This document shows, piece after piece, positions 17,909 to 26,608 of a stretch of DNA of 64,000 nt (position 1 is the first letter of the stretch; each line of letters opens with the position of its first letter). Location: the NCBI RefSeq assembly GCF_002368035.1, contig NZ_AP018222.1:4457534-4521533 (forward strand), read 5' to 3'. The stretch is from Nostoc linckia NIES-25 (GTDB lineage: Bacteria > Cyanobacteriota > Cyanobacteriia > Cyanobacteriales > Nostocaceae). The position numbers were made by a program, and so were the translations under genes. The notes under the pieces are model-generated. The model did not search any database. It was not told the DNA's origin and worked only from the letters and a program-made list of their open reading frames with translations.

Positions 17909-19849
17909 ATGTATGTAAAAACATTATGGAATCATGAGCCTTTTGCGAATAAACAGGAAGCCGAATCATGTATTCAAGTTATCCATGAGACATATCAAGC
18001 TTTTAATTTCAAAAGTAATAAAGGAGAAAACACTAATACCGCAGTTTGGGTTGAGATTTTGTGTAACCCTGAAATAGTCTATTCACCTAGTAAACCAGGT
18101 CAAGGCTCTTCAAATGATCAAGACTTACAGATAATAGTAACCAAAGAAACTACAGCTCAACGAACTATAAAGCCCCGAACTATATCTAATGCAGTACCTA
18201 AACTAATTGAGACATTCCAAAAACTTTTGAATTCATGGTATTCATTAGTTGGTGATATAGATGAAGTTACAGTTAATCTTGATAGAAATACTCTAACTGT
18301 TAGAGAGGGTGAAAAAATAACACCTATTATTGGAAAACAAAAAGGTTTCGCTCTAATTGCTGCCGCACGAAGGTTACAAACGCTCTCTATTATTTATCCC
18401 TTTTATAACAGTAAAGAATGGAAAAATTATATACAAGAGACAAATGGAAAGTTGAGTGTAATAGGCTTTCAGCAAGATAATTACCCACGTACTAAAGATT
18501 TTTATATTGAACGTTATTTTTTAAATTCAGAGGGTAAGGAAATCAAGGAAATTAATTCAAAAGATGAGACAGTCAAAAACAGTAATTCAGAAGATGAGAC
18601 AGTCAAGGACAGTATTGAGCAACCCAAAGCCAGAATACTTATTACAGGAGCATCTGGAATGGGAAAGACTTCCTATTTAAAGCATTTAGCTATGTTGTGC
18701 TACAGACAAGAAATTTGTCAAGATTATATACCTGTATATATTTCTCTACGAAGAGCCGCATTTTTAGAAAATCAACTTCCTCAAGACTCATCCCAAAAAT
18801 ATATTGATATTTATATGTCTATACTTAACAATAATTGGGGAGTTAATTTAACGCATGAACAACTAATTAACGTATTAGTCAATGGAAAAGCACTAGTATT
18901 AATTGATGGATTAGATATTAACCACGTTAATAGTTTTCATCACTTTAATCAAATAAAAGAATTGATTAGTATGTATCCAAAAAATTCTTTTGTAATTTCT
19001 TCAAAAGGTTTAGATTTTTTAACTAATAGTCTTTGTAATGAAGGACTTAAAATTTTTGAGTTAAAAAATTTTGATCGAAAGTGTGCAGAAGAATTTATTG
19101 GAAAGTATCTAAAAAAAGCTAGAGATCAAGATTCATCACAAGAAGATATTAATAATATTTTAAATCGTTATTCTGCTTTGGATACACTGGATACAGAACA
19201 TTATAATCCTTTACTCCTATCTTGTCTATGTTGCTATCGTACTGATGAAAGCATAAGCGAACCTGAGAAAAACTCTAAAAATAGTACTGAATTAATGCAA
19301 GAATCAATATACAAGTTTGTTACAGACTGGGACGAAGTACGCAGCCCAGATAATAGCGATCCCTATTTTTTACTCATACCTGAACAGCGAATTAAACTTT
19401 TAGGTTTTCTAGCGATTCGCTTTATGCAAGGAGTTAATAATAATGGTAATCAAGCTAATATTTCTGTAAATAAAGATAATGTTTTAGATTGGATTATTGA
19501 ATTTATAAATCAAGTTGATATCAAGAAGACTCTAGAGGAAAGATATTTAAAGCTTGGCATTAATTATTCAATAGAAAGTATAAGCTTTCAAAAGAAAATA
19601 GCTAATTATTTACTAAATAGTATAGAATTACAAGATGGATTGATTGTTGAACGATATAAGGGAGAAGGAGAAATATTGTTTCTTCACGGGGGTATTCAAA
19701 AGTATCTTGCAGCAGAGTATTTGAGCTATCTTGGGCTGACTGAGTTAGACAAATTTTTGTCTTTTAAAGGAGATTGGGTAGAAGTTGTTCAGCAAGCACT
19801 TCGGCTTATGGCCTCACAGGAACGGTTCAACAAACAACATAAAAATTAG
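17909..19849 (+). CDS. NACHT/STAND-type NTPase, probable conflict or defence protein
   Basis: 646 residues. An unfamiliar N-terminal region (1-205) is followed by a linker with a 10-residue tandem repeat (NSKDETVKNS / NSEDETVKDS at 216-235). A NACHT-like ATPase comes next: Walker A G247-ASGMGKTS and Walker B LVLIDGLD at 329-336. Near the end, FLHGGIQKYLAAEYL matches the conserved F-H-x-x-x-Q-E-Y-L-A-A segment that closes NACHT modules. Bacterial NACHT proteins often act as phage sensors, with effector at the N-terminus and sensor at the C-terminus. Here almost nothing follows the NACHT module, so the C-terminal sensor seems absent or lost. It is AT-rich and next to a restriction-modification pair. 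No Shine-Dalgarno sequence is seen. Confidence 0.7.
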   Translation: MYVKTLWNHEPFANKQEAESCIQVIHETYQAFNFKSNKGENTNTAVWVEILCNPEIVYSPSKPGQGSSNDQDLQIIVTKETTAQRTIKPRTISNAVPKLIETFQKLLNSWYSLVGDIDEVTVNLDRNTLTVREGEKITPIIGKQKGFALIAAARRLQTLSIIYPFYNSKEWKNYIQETNGKLSVIGFQQDNYPRTKDFYIERYFLNSEGKEIKEINSKDETVKNSNSEDETVKDSIEQPKARILITGASGMGKTSYLKHLAMLCYRQEICQDYIPVYISLRRAAFLENQLPQDSSQKYIDIYMSILNNNWGVNLTHEQLINVLVNGKALVLIDGLDINHVNSFHHFNQIKELISMYPKNSFVISSKGLDFLTNSLCNEGLKIFELKNFDRKCAEEFIGKYLKKARDQDSSQEDINNILNRYSALDTLDTEHYNPLLLSCLCCYRTDESISEPEKNSKNSTELMQESIYKFVTDWDEVRSPDNSDPYFLLIPEQRIKLLGFLAIRFMQGVNNNGNQANISVNKDNVLDWIIEFINQVDIKKTLEERYLKLGINYSIESISFQKKIANYLLNSIELQDGLIVERYKGEGEILFLHGGIQKYLAAEYLSYLGLTELDKFLSFKGDWVEVVQQALRLMASQERFNKQHKN

Positions 19850-19873
19850 GGATATCGAAATAGTAACTTACGT

Positions 19874-20185
19874 CTAATCTCCCCAATACGTAGTAATCGC
19901 TGGAACGAAAACTGAAGAGTCTTTTGTCGATGCTGGTTGACAAATATACTTAGCTCGATTTTCTATAGCCAGTATTCTATCAATATCCCTGACATAGAGT
20001 GGCATCATCATTTCCCTTTGCTCCAACAGTTCGGACAACCCAATATGAATTTCCTTCCCCTGATGAAATAATGCACGCGCCGCTTTTTCTAGCATTCGTG
20101 CTAGTTCAGCACCCTTACAGTTGATGGTTTTGTTGAGGATAATCCGCCATTCTTTTTCGATAAGGCGATCGCCACCATTGCGGTA
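19874..20185 (-). pseudogene. 3' remnant of an unidentified gene
   Basis: The frame on the minus strand is open from the in-frame TGA at 20186-20188 to the TAG before 19874 and encodes about 103 residues (YRNGGDRLIEKEW...ITTYWGD), well composed and protein-like. It contains no good start: the first ATG is at 20095, inside a continuous helix (KGAELARMLEKAARALF). The most economical reading is the C-terminal part of a gene whose 5' part is missing or broken by the TGA. I do not recognise the family. It faces the NACHT gene tail-to-tail. Confidence 0.4.
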
Positions 20186-20265
20186 TCACTCATCAAATCT
20201 TGCTAGAACACCGATTCAGCGATCGCAGAACAAAAGAAAAATCAGCCTAAAAACAGTTTCACGAA

Positions 20266-20293
20266 CCCTACCTAAAATTAGTTATAGGTAGGG
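20266..20293. terminator. Hairpin downstream of the epimerase gene
   Basis: A 9-bp perfect stem CCCTACCTA / TAGGTAGGG with a 10-nt AT-rich loop lies 21 bp beyond the stop codon of the minus-strand epimerase gene, where a terminator is expected. The T-run is weak. Confidence 0.5.
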
Positions 20294-20313
20294 ACTGCGG
20301 TTCACATTTTTGT

Positions 20314-21261
20314 TCAATACAAAGCTTTAATCCATTGCCATTCTTTTGTTAAACCTTCTGTTAGCGAGACTTGGGGCTGATATCCGAGAAGTTTCTGGGC
20401 TTTAGATATATCAGCAGCAGTGTGACGGGCATCTCCCATTGCTTTTTCTATGTAATTTCTTTTGATTGGCTTACCAACGATTTGTTCGATTGTATCCAGA
20501 ACTTCTGCTAAAACTACGCGACTCCCGCCGCCGATATTAAAGATTTCTCCCACTGCTTCGGGTGCGATCGCTGCCGCTAAATTAGCGGCGATAATATCAC
20601 TAACATAAGTAAATTCCCGCGTTTGCTGTCCGTCACCGTAAATCGGAATCGCCTCATCCTCCAAAATCGATTTAAAAAATTTATGAAATGCCATATCTGG
20701 GCGCTGTCTGGGGCCATAGACTGTGAAATAGCGCAATGACACAGATGGCACGCCAAAGTTTTTGTGATATAGCTTACACAAAAACTCACCCGCTAGCTTC
20801 GTAATCCCATAGGGAGAAACCGGTTGAGGACAAATTTCCTCGTGGGTAGGTAACGTTTCCGCATCACCATATACACTCGACGAAGAGGCAAACACTAGCC
20901 TTTTGAGGCTTTTAGCATCTTTGGCAGCTTCTAGCAAGATTTGTGTAGCGTTAATATTTCGTTCTGTATAACTTGCAAAACCTTTACCCCAACTCGCCCT
21001 TACCCCTGCTTGTGCCGCTTGATGATAAACTACATCAACATCTTCGAGGAGTTTATGCCAATCTAAAAACTGAATATCTGCTTCAATTAATGTAAAGCCC
21101 GACGCTCCATTCAAATGTGCAATATTTTTATACTTTAACATCGGATCGTAGTAATCATTGAATTCATCAATTCCAATGACTTCTTCTCCTTGTTGCAGCA
21201 ACGTTTCTGTTAGATGAGAACCAATAAAACCAGCGACTCCAGTGACGATATTTTTACCCAT
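20314..21261 (-). CDS. NAD-dependent sugar-nucleotide epimerase (extended SDR)
   Basis: 315 residues. A Rossmann NAD site GVAGFIGSH lies at 8-16, the catalytic Ser/Tyr/Lys set is in SSSSVYG and SPYGITK (YxxxK), and the sugar-binding segment is LRYFTVYGPRQRPDMA. It closely resembles UDP-glucose / UDP-glucuronate 4-epimerases, which invert C4 of nucleotide sugars for polysaccharide or glycan synthesis. Which sugar it uses cannot be read reliably. The first residues MGKNIVTG lack the usual second Thr-Gly (often VLVTGGAGF). Monocistronic. Confidence 0.85.
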   Translation of the reverse strand: MGKNIVTGVAGFIGSHLTETLLQQGEEVIGIDEFNDYYDPMLKYKNIAHLNGASGFTLIEADIQFLDWHKLLEDVDVVYHQAAQAGVRASWGKGFASYTERNINATQILLEAAKDAKSLKRLVFASSSSVYGDAETLPTHEEICPQPVSPYGITKLAGEFLCKLYHKNFGVPSVSLRYFTVYGPRQRPDMAFHKFFKSILEDEAIPIYGDGQQTREFTYVSDIIAANLAAAIAPEAVGEIFNIGGGSRVVLAEVLDTIEQIVGKPIKRNYIEKAMGDARHTAADISKAQKLLGYQPQVSLTEGLTKEWQWIKALY

Positions 21262-21528
21262 GTTACCTATTTTTTGATATTTTAATTAATCTCTACATTC
21301 ACAGGTTAATACTTATAACCAATAATCGTCATTACCTAAGAAGATTTTTTTTACTAATGATTTCAATGCTCAAAAGTCATTAAAAATACTTAAAAACTAA
21401 TTCTATTTAAAATGTTTCAGTATATTTATTTAGTTCTTACTATTAATAACCTTGAATGTGTTGACTGTTGATTGTTGACTGATACCGTTTCTTTGTGAAG
21501 CTGCATATATTTACCCCCCGGCTACGCC

Positions 21529-21551
21529 GTCCCCCCTTGCCAAGGGGGGAC
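21529..21551. repeat. G/C-run palindrome
   Basis: GTCCCCCCTTG / CAAGGGGGGAC, perfect 11-bp arms around one C, part of a dispersed C-rich repeat of this genome (related words near 4030-4060). It lies in the 540-bp leader of purD, which also holds a run of CTCCCC units (about 21650-21690) and no convincing gene. Confidence 0.55.
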
Positions 21552-21803
21552 TACAGGGGGGTATTGATGATGTGCATCTTCATACAGAATTGGTATGAGG
21601 AGTTAAGAGTTATTCTCCTTGTCCCCGTTGCCTCCCTTACCTCCCCTGCTCCCCCTACCTCCCCATCTCCCCATCTCCCCATCTTCCCATTAGAATGCAA
21701 CACTCATAAGGGGGCTTGCACAAGTGCAAGAATTAATGGAAAAATTGATCCGCGAGAGCCGAATCGGGCATTCTCGTTTCGCAAGAAACGCACGAGGAAA
21801 TCA

Positions 21804-23096
21804 GTGAAAGTTTTAGTTGTAGGGAATGGGGGACGCGAACACGCTCTGGCATGGAAACTGCTGCAATCTAAGCAAATTGAGCAAGTTGTTTGCGTACCAG
21901 GGAACGGTGGCACAGCAATCATGGAACGTTGCCAGAACTTGCCCCTGGCAGTAGATGATTTTGAAGGTATAAGCCGATACGCTTTAGAAAATGGCATTAC
22001 TTTGGTGGTAGTCGGCCCAGAAGTGCCGTTGGCCAAGGGCATTACAGACTATCTCCAAAGCAAAGGATTGATGGTATTTGGTCCAGTCAGAGCAGGGGCG
22101 CAAATTGAAGCTAGCAAAGCTTGGGCAAAAGCCTTGATGCAGGAAGCCGGTATTCCCACAGCGCGGGCTGCGGTATTTACTGAGGCAGCAGCAGCAAAAT
22201 CTTACGTGAAATCTCAGGGAGCGCCAATTGTTGTCAAAGCTGATGGCTTGGCTGCTGGTAAAGGCGTAACGGTGGCTCAAACAGTTGAACAAGCCCAGAG
22301 TGCCATTGATGCGATTTTTCAAGGTCAGTTTGGCAGTGCTGGTGAATTTGCGGTCATTGAAGAATGTTTGATTGGGCAAGAGGTATCGGTTTTAGCATTA
22401 ACTGATGGCTTAACAATTAGACCTTTGCTGCCAGCTCAAGATCATAAGCGGATTGGTGAGGGCGATACGGGAGAAAATACTGGTGGTATGGGAGCTTATG
22501 CGCCCACACCGATTGCGACACCAGAGTTAATGGCACGGGTTCAAACCGAAGTTTTAGAAAAGGCGATCGCCTCCTTAAGATCGAAAGGCATAGATTACCG
22601 TGGCGTACTATATGCTGGGTTAATGGTTGCACCCGATGGCAACTTCAAAGTTTTAGAATTTAACTGCCGCTTTGGCGACCCTGAAACCCAGGTAATTTTG
22701 CCACTGTTAGACACACCTTTAGCAGAATTGCTTTTAGCCTGCGTAGAGCAGCGCTTAGGTGAATTGCCGCCCATTGCTTGGAAAGCAGGAGCATCTGCCA
22801 CAGTCGTCGCTGCATCCGGCGGTTATCCGGGAGAATACGCAAAAAATCAGGTGATTTCTGGCATTGAATCAGCAGAAAAAGCTGGAGTCACTGTCTTTCA
22901 TGCAGGTACGAAATTGAACCAGCAACAACAAGTAGTGACAGATGGGGGGCGGGTATTAAATGTCACTGGAATTGGAGAAGATTTTGAGAAAGCGATCGCC
23001 CAAGCTTACGCAGGAATCGAATACATTCAATTTGAGGGGATATATTACCGAAGAGATATTGGGCATAAAGTGGTGACTAATAGTCTGTCCCATTAA
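21804..23096 (+). CDS. purD: Phosphoribosylamine-glycine ligase
   Basis: 430 residues from the GTG at 21804, preceded by GAGGAAA eight bases upstream. A longer reading frame begins at 21495 but runs through a C-rich repeat, so I reject it. The N-terminus VKVLVVGNGGREHAL is the family hallmark, and the ATP-grasp parts are clear (VVKADGLAAGKGV, EECLIGQEVSVLAL, HKRIGEGDTGENTGGMGAYAP, EFNCRFGDPETQ). The enzyme makes glycinamide ribonucleotide from phosphoribosylamine, glycine and ATP, the second step of purine synthesis. Length is normal for PurD. Confidence 0.95.
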   Translation: MKVLVVGNGGREHALAWKLLQSKQIEQVVCVPGNGGTAIMERCQNLPLAVDDFEGISRYALENGITLVVVGPEVPLAKGITDYLQSKGLMVFGPVRAGAQIEASKAWAKALMQEAGIPTARAAVFTEAAAAKSYVKSQGAPIVVKADGLAAGKGVTVAQTVEQAQSAIDAIFQGQFGSAGEFAVIEECLIGQEVSVLALTDGLTIRPLLPAQDHKRIGEGDTGENTGGMGAYAPTPIATPELMARVQTEVLEKAIASLRSKGIDYRGVLYAGLMVAPDGNFKVLEFNCRFGDPETQVILPLLDTPLAELLLACVEQRLGELPPIAWKAGASATVVAASGGYPGEYAKNQVISGIESAEKAGVTVFHAGTKLNQQQQVVTDGGRVLNVTGIGEDFEKAIAQAYAGIEYIQFEGIYYRRDIGHKVVTNSLSH

Positions 23097-23116
23097 TTTT
23101 GCTACGTTGTGGGTGT

Positions 23117-23305
23117 TAAGATCCCCGACTTCTTAAAGGATATAGCTGGCGAATCAGGAATGACACCCCTCATTGAACGATTTTTCGTCATTCTACCCGA
23201 TGTAGAGACGTAGCAATGCTACGTCTCTACAAACCAATTTGTGGCTCAACGAGGGGTCTGACCCTCTATTCGCCAGCTGCATCCTTTAAGAAGTCGGGGA
23301 TCTTA
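23117..23305. mobile_element. 189-bp MITE-like element after purD
   Basis: Terminal inverted repeats of 38 bp with two mismatches (TAAGATCCCCGACTTCTTAA... at 23117 and its complement ending at 23305). A weaker inner match extends the arms to about 60 bp, and a perfect palindrome (23202-23230, half GTAGAGACGTAGCA) sits at the centre. The same GATCCCCGACTTCTT tip forms the short palindrome at 58087-58119. Its right end abuts the truncated gene at 23305. Confidence 0.7.
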
Positions 23306-23571
23306 GCCCTGATAAATATAGGGTTGTCTGGGATTTCGCTCAAGCCAACCAAATGATTATCCTTACAGCAAATCGGAACATGAAAGGTGAAGATTCTTTG
23401 GAGAAAGTTATGCGTGAGGAAAACACAACGGATTCATTTCCTGTAGTTACAATTGGAGATCTCAAGCGCCTTGATGAGTTGGACTATCGAGAGCAATGTG
23501 TAGATCGTCTCATCGAAATTGTGCTAGACATTGAAAACTACATAGGAGTTGGTCGGCTGTTTATTCCATGA
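23305..23571 (+). pseudogene. C-terminal fragment of a DUF5615/PIN-like protein
   Basis: The frame starts directly at the right end of the MITE (SPDKYRVVWDFAQANQMIILTANRN...) and ends RLIEIVLDIENYIGVGRLFIP. The DFAQANQMIILTANRN stretch is the second conserved block of small cyanobacterial DUF5615-like (PIN-related) proteins of about 120-130 residues. The N-terminal half with the first acidic residues is missing and is not found on the left of the MITE. An ATG at 23353 would give only 72 residues starting within the fold. It is probably a remnant, though a short product cannot be excluded. Confidence 0.6.
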
Positions 23572-23687
23572 AGCTATTTCTGCCAATTTACCTATTCTGC
23601 CCTTATCCCTAACATATTTGTCAAATTAACTGTTAATTTTTTAGTTGTTGGGGTTTATAACAAGGACTACTAACAACTTTATTTAAA

Positions 23688-25634
23688 ATGCTAGCTCTGT
23701 TAAAAACAATTCGAGATGCGATCGCTAGTTGGTGGTCTGAGTTCACCCTCCAGACCAAACTGTTGGCTGTGGCAACAATGGTAGTCTCCCTGGTGATGAG
23801 TGGTTTGACCTTCTGGGCTGTAAACACCATTCAGCAGGACGCACGGACGAATGACACCCGATTCGGGCGCGATTTGGGACTGCTGCTTGCTGCCAATGTT
23901 GCCCCCCTAGTGGCTGATAATAATCTGACTGAAGTTGCCCAATTTTCTCAACGCTTCTACAGCAGCACCTCTAGCGTGCGTTATATGCTGTATGCCGATG
24001 AAACTGGGAAAATCTTTTTTGGCATTCCTTTTTGGGAACCGGAGGTAGAAAACTCCCTCACCATTGAACGGCGAATACAGCTGCCAGAGGATTATCCTGG
24101 TGATGGGGAAAAACCGATGGTGCGACAACATACAACCCCATCTGGGACGGTCACTGATGTCTTTATTCCCTTGATCGTTGATAAAAAATACTTGGGTGTA
24201 TTGGCGATCGGTATTAATCCCAATCAAACTGCTGTCATCTCTACCAATTTTACCCGCGATGTTACCATTGCCGTTTTTATCACGATTTGGGTAATGGTGA
24301 TTTTGGCAGGAGTGATTAACGCTTTGACCATTACCAAGCCGATAAAAGAACTGCTGGTGGGAGTAAAACAAATTGCTGCGGGGAATTTCAAGCAGCGAAT
24401 TGATTTACCTTTAGGAGGCGAGCTGGGAGAATTAATTTTCAGCTTTAATGAAATGGCAGAGCGATTAGAGCGCTATGAAGAACAAAATATCGAAGAACTC
24501 ACCGCAGAAAAAGCCAAGCTAGAAACCTTAGTTTCCACCATCGCTGATGGTGCTGTGTTGATAGATAACAACATGCAGGTGATTCTAGCCAATCCTACAG
24601 CTCAGCGAATTTTTGGTTGGGAAGCCGCTGAAGTGATAGGACGCAATGTACTGCATTATTTACCCCCGGCGGCACAGATGGAAATCACTCGCCCTTTGTA
24701 CGAAATGGCCGCAGGCGAATGTGAAAGCGCCGAATTCCGGATTTTTCTCAACCAACCCATCCAGCGGACAATCCGCATTCTGTTGACTACAGTACTCAAC
24801 CAGCAACGAGAAAGTATCAAAGGCATTGCGATTACCATCCAAGATATCACCCGCGAAGTGGAATTAAACGAAGCCAAAAGCCAGTTTATCAGCAACGTTT
24901 CTCACGAACTGCGAACGCCTCTATTCAACATCAAAACCTATATTGAAACCTTGCATGACTACGGCGAAGACTTGGGCGTAAAAGAACGGCAAGAGTTTTT
25001 GCAAACAGTGAACCATGAAACCGATCGCCTGACTCGCTTAGTCAACGATGTTTTAGATTTGTCAAAACTCGAATCTGGTCGTAATTATAGCTTCGATGGA
25101 GTGGATGTCAGCCAAGCGATCGAACAAACACTGCGTACTTACCAACTCAATGCTAAAGATAAATGTGTTGAACTCATTCAAGAAGTTGCGCCTAATTTAC
25201 CCTTTGTAGTAGGTAATTATGATTTGCTGGTACAAGTATTTGGTAATTTGATTGGTAATGCCCTGAAATTCACAAAAGCCGGCGGTAAAGTGGCAATCCG
25301 CGCCTACCAACTAGATTCCAAGCCCGATCGCGCCCAATCTCCTCCAGTGCGAATTGAAATTTCCGATACTGGAATTGGCATCGCCATAGAAGACCAACAC
25401 TCAATATTTGAACGCTTCTTTCGCGTAGAAAACCGAGTTCACACCCTAGAAGGCACTGGTTTAGGCTTATCGATTGTCAGAAACATCATCGACAGACATC
25501 GTAGTAAAGTCCATTTGGTGAGTGAAGTTGGCGTTGGCACTACTTTTTGGTTCGACTTAGCCGTATTTGAAGAAGAAGCAGCACCTGTAGTAGTTGAGCC
25601 TAATACTGAAACCCCCAAAATCACAACAGTCTGA
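23688..25634 (+). CDS. nblS: NblS/Hik33-type sensor histidine kinase
   Basis: 648 residues. A first transmembrane helix at about 25-45, an extracytoplasmic domain, a second helix at about 190-212, HAMP (about 213-265), PAS (about 275-390), HisKA with H406 in FISNVSHELRTPL, and an HATPase domain with the N and G boxes (NLIGNALKFT, GTGLGLSI). The PAS and sensor-region sequences (IPFWEPEVENSL, GAVLIDNNMQVILANPTAQRIFGWE) match the conserved cyanobacterial NblS/Hik33/DspA kinase. That kinase works with RpaB-type regulators in light, nutrient and cold stress, including phycobilisome turnover. Single gene, ATG start. Confidence 0.9.
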   Translation: MLALLKTIRDAIASWWSEFTLQTKLLAVATMVVSLVMSGLTFWAVNTIQQDARTNDTRFGRDLGLLLAANVAPLVADNNLTEVAQFSQRFYSSTSSVRYMLYADETGKIFFGIPFWEPEVENSLTIERRIQLPEDYPGDGEKPMVRQHTTPSGTVTDVFIPLIVDKKYLGVLAIGINPNQTAVISTNFTRDVTIAVFITIWVMVILAGVINALTITKPIKELLVGVKQIAAGNFKQRIDLPLGGELGELIFSFNEMAERLERYEEQNIEELTAEKAKLETLVSTIADGAVLIDNNMQVILANPTAQRIFGWEAAEVIGRNVLHYLPPAAQMEITRPLYEMAAGECESAEFRIFLNQPIQRTIRILLTTVLNQQRESIKGIAITIQDITREVELNEAKSQFISNVSHELRTPLFNIKTYIETLHDYGEDLGVKERQEFLQTVNHETDRLTRLVNDVLDLSKLESGRNYSFDGVDVSQAIEQTLRTYQLNAKDKCVELIQEVAPNLPFVVGNYDLLVQVFGNLIGNALKFTKAGGKVAIRAYQLDSKPDRAQSPPVRIEISDTGIGIAIEDQHSIFERFFRVENRVHTLEGTGLGLSIVRNIIDRHRSKVHLVSEVGVGTTFWFDLAVFEEEAAPVVVEPNTETPKITTV

Positions 25635-25823
25635 AGTATCGGGTATGGGGCATTGGTCAAACAGGGTATGGGGAAGGGAAACGGGTATGGTTCGACAAGC
25701 TCACCAACCGGGGAAAAGGGAAAAGATTAAATTTATTCCTTTTCCCTTTAACCTTTAACCTTTTCCCCTGCCTCAAGAGCGTCCCCGCGTCTCCCCACTT
25801 CCTATTCCTCAAAAAACACAAAT

Positions 25824-26195
25824 TCAAGATGTTGATATAACGAACAGCAAACACAATAACAATAAAGCTAATAGCAACAGCAAAGCCTGATTACGTTGTA
25901 GCCAAGTTTTCACACTTACCGCGAAACTCTTGGAGTAACGCTGCTGTTCTAAATCTAACTCTGTCTCTTCAATATTTTGGTAGAGGGTACAATCTTTGGC
26001 GTAAGGACGCTGGGGAAAATTGCAACTATCATCAGCATGATAGGTGCAGGTGTCACAAAGATACCCGTCCCCAGTAGCACGGTGCAAGGGAATACCGGGA
26101 TGGCCGTAAGCTTTGAGTGTTATCCGGCAATAAGGACAACTAATAGCTTGACTCTCAATCTGTTGATGGCAACGGGGACAAGATACAGTAGCCAA
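25824..26195 (-). CDS. Zinc-ribbon protein with C-terminal membrane anchor
   Basis: 123 residues. Two CxxC pairs at the N-terminus (CPRC at 6-9, CPYC at 20-23) form a zinc ribbon, and a second Cys cluster follows (CDTC, then C58 and C69). A Leu-rich hydrophobic segment at about 101-121 would anchor the protein at its C-terminus. No catalytic motif. Small tail-anchored zinc-ribbon proteins of this type are conserved in cyanobacteria without assigned function. It converges on nblS across a spacer rich in GGGAAAAG/CTTTTCCC words. Confidence 0.75.
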   Translation of the reverse strand: MATVSCPRCHQQIESQAISCPYCRITLKAYGHPGIPLHRATGDGYLCDTCTYHADDSCNFPQRPYAKDCTLYQNIEETELDLEQQRYSKSFAVSVKTWLQRNQALLLLLALLLLCLLFVISTS

Positions 26196-26426
26196 AACCT
26201 TTAGATAAATAGGTTAAGTAAACACTTTGATTTTAGCCATTTCCTACGGCAATAGGGAAATGCAGCCTTAAATTGTTAATTTTAAATACACTAAATATAC
26301 TAATTTTTTAATTAAATTTACATTTTTGTAAGTGATTTCGATTGCTGAGAATGATAAAAGCTATAAGATAAACTGGCCAATATAAAGTTTTGCCCATGAT
26401 TGTAATTATTCAGAGGTAGAAAAATA

Positions 26427-26600
26427 TTGCCTTTTAATCCTGATCTGTGCCGTAACGAAAGTGAAGTTGAAAGCAAACTCATAGTGCAATATTTACTACC
26501 GCAGCTAGGTTATACTCCTGACACCTGGCATCAAGAAGTTGCTGTTAGTAGCATTCGCTTAGATTTCTCTGCGCCTCTGCGCCTCTGCGTGAAACATTGA
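26427..26600 (+). pseudogene. 5' fragment of a type I restriction R-subunit-like gene
   Basis: From a TTG at 26427 the frame encodes FNPDLCRNESEVESKLIV, QYLLPQLGYTPDTWHQEV and AVSSIRLDF, resembling the N-terminal HSDR_N-type nuclease region of HsdR-like proteins. Then it runs into the dispersed repeat CTCTGCGCCTCTGCG (about 26570-26590) and stops at 26598-26600. The rest of the gene is absent. It probably records a deletion at the repeat. The remaining part of the 26196-26608 spacer is AT-rich and empty. Confidence 0.6.
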
Positions 26601-26608
26601 ACTATTTC

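Noticed and set aside
21495..21803. 103-codon upstream extension of purD
   Set aside because: The sequence is a C-rich repeat plus spacer. The family's N-terminus begins at the GTG at 21804, which has a good ribosome-binding site.
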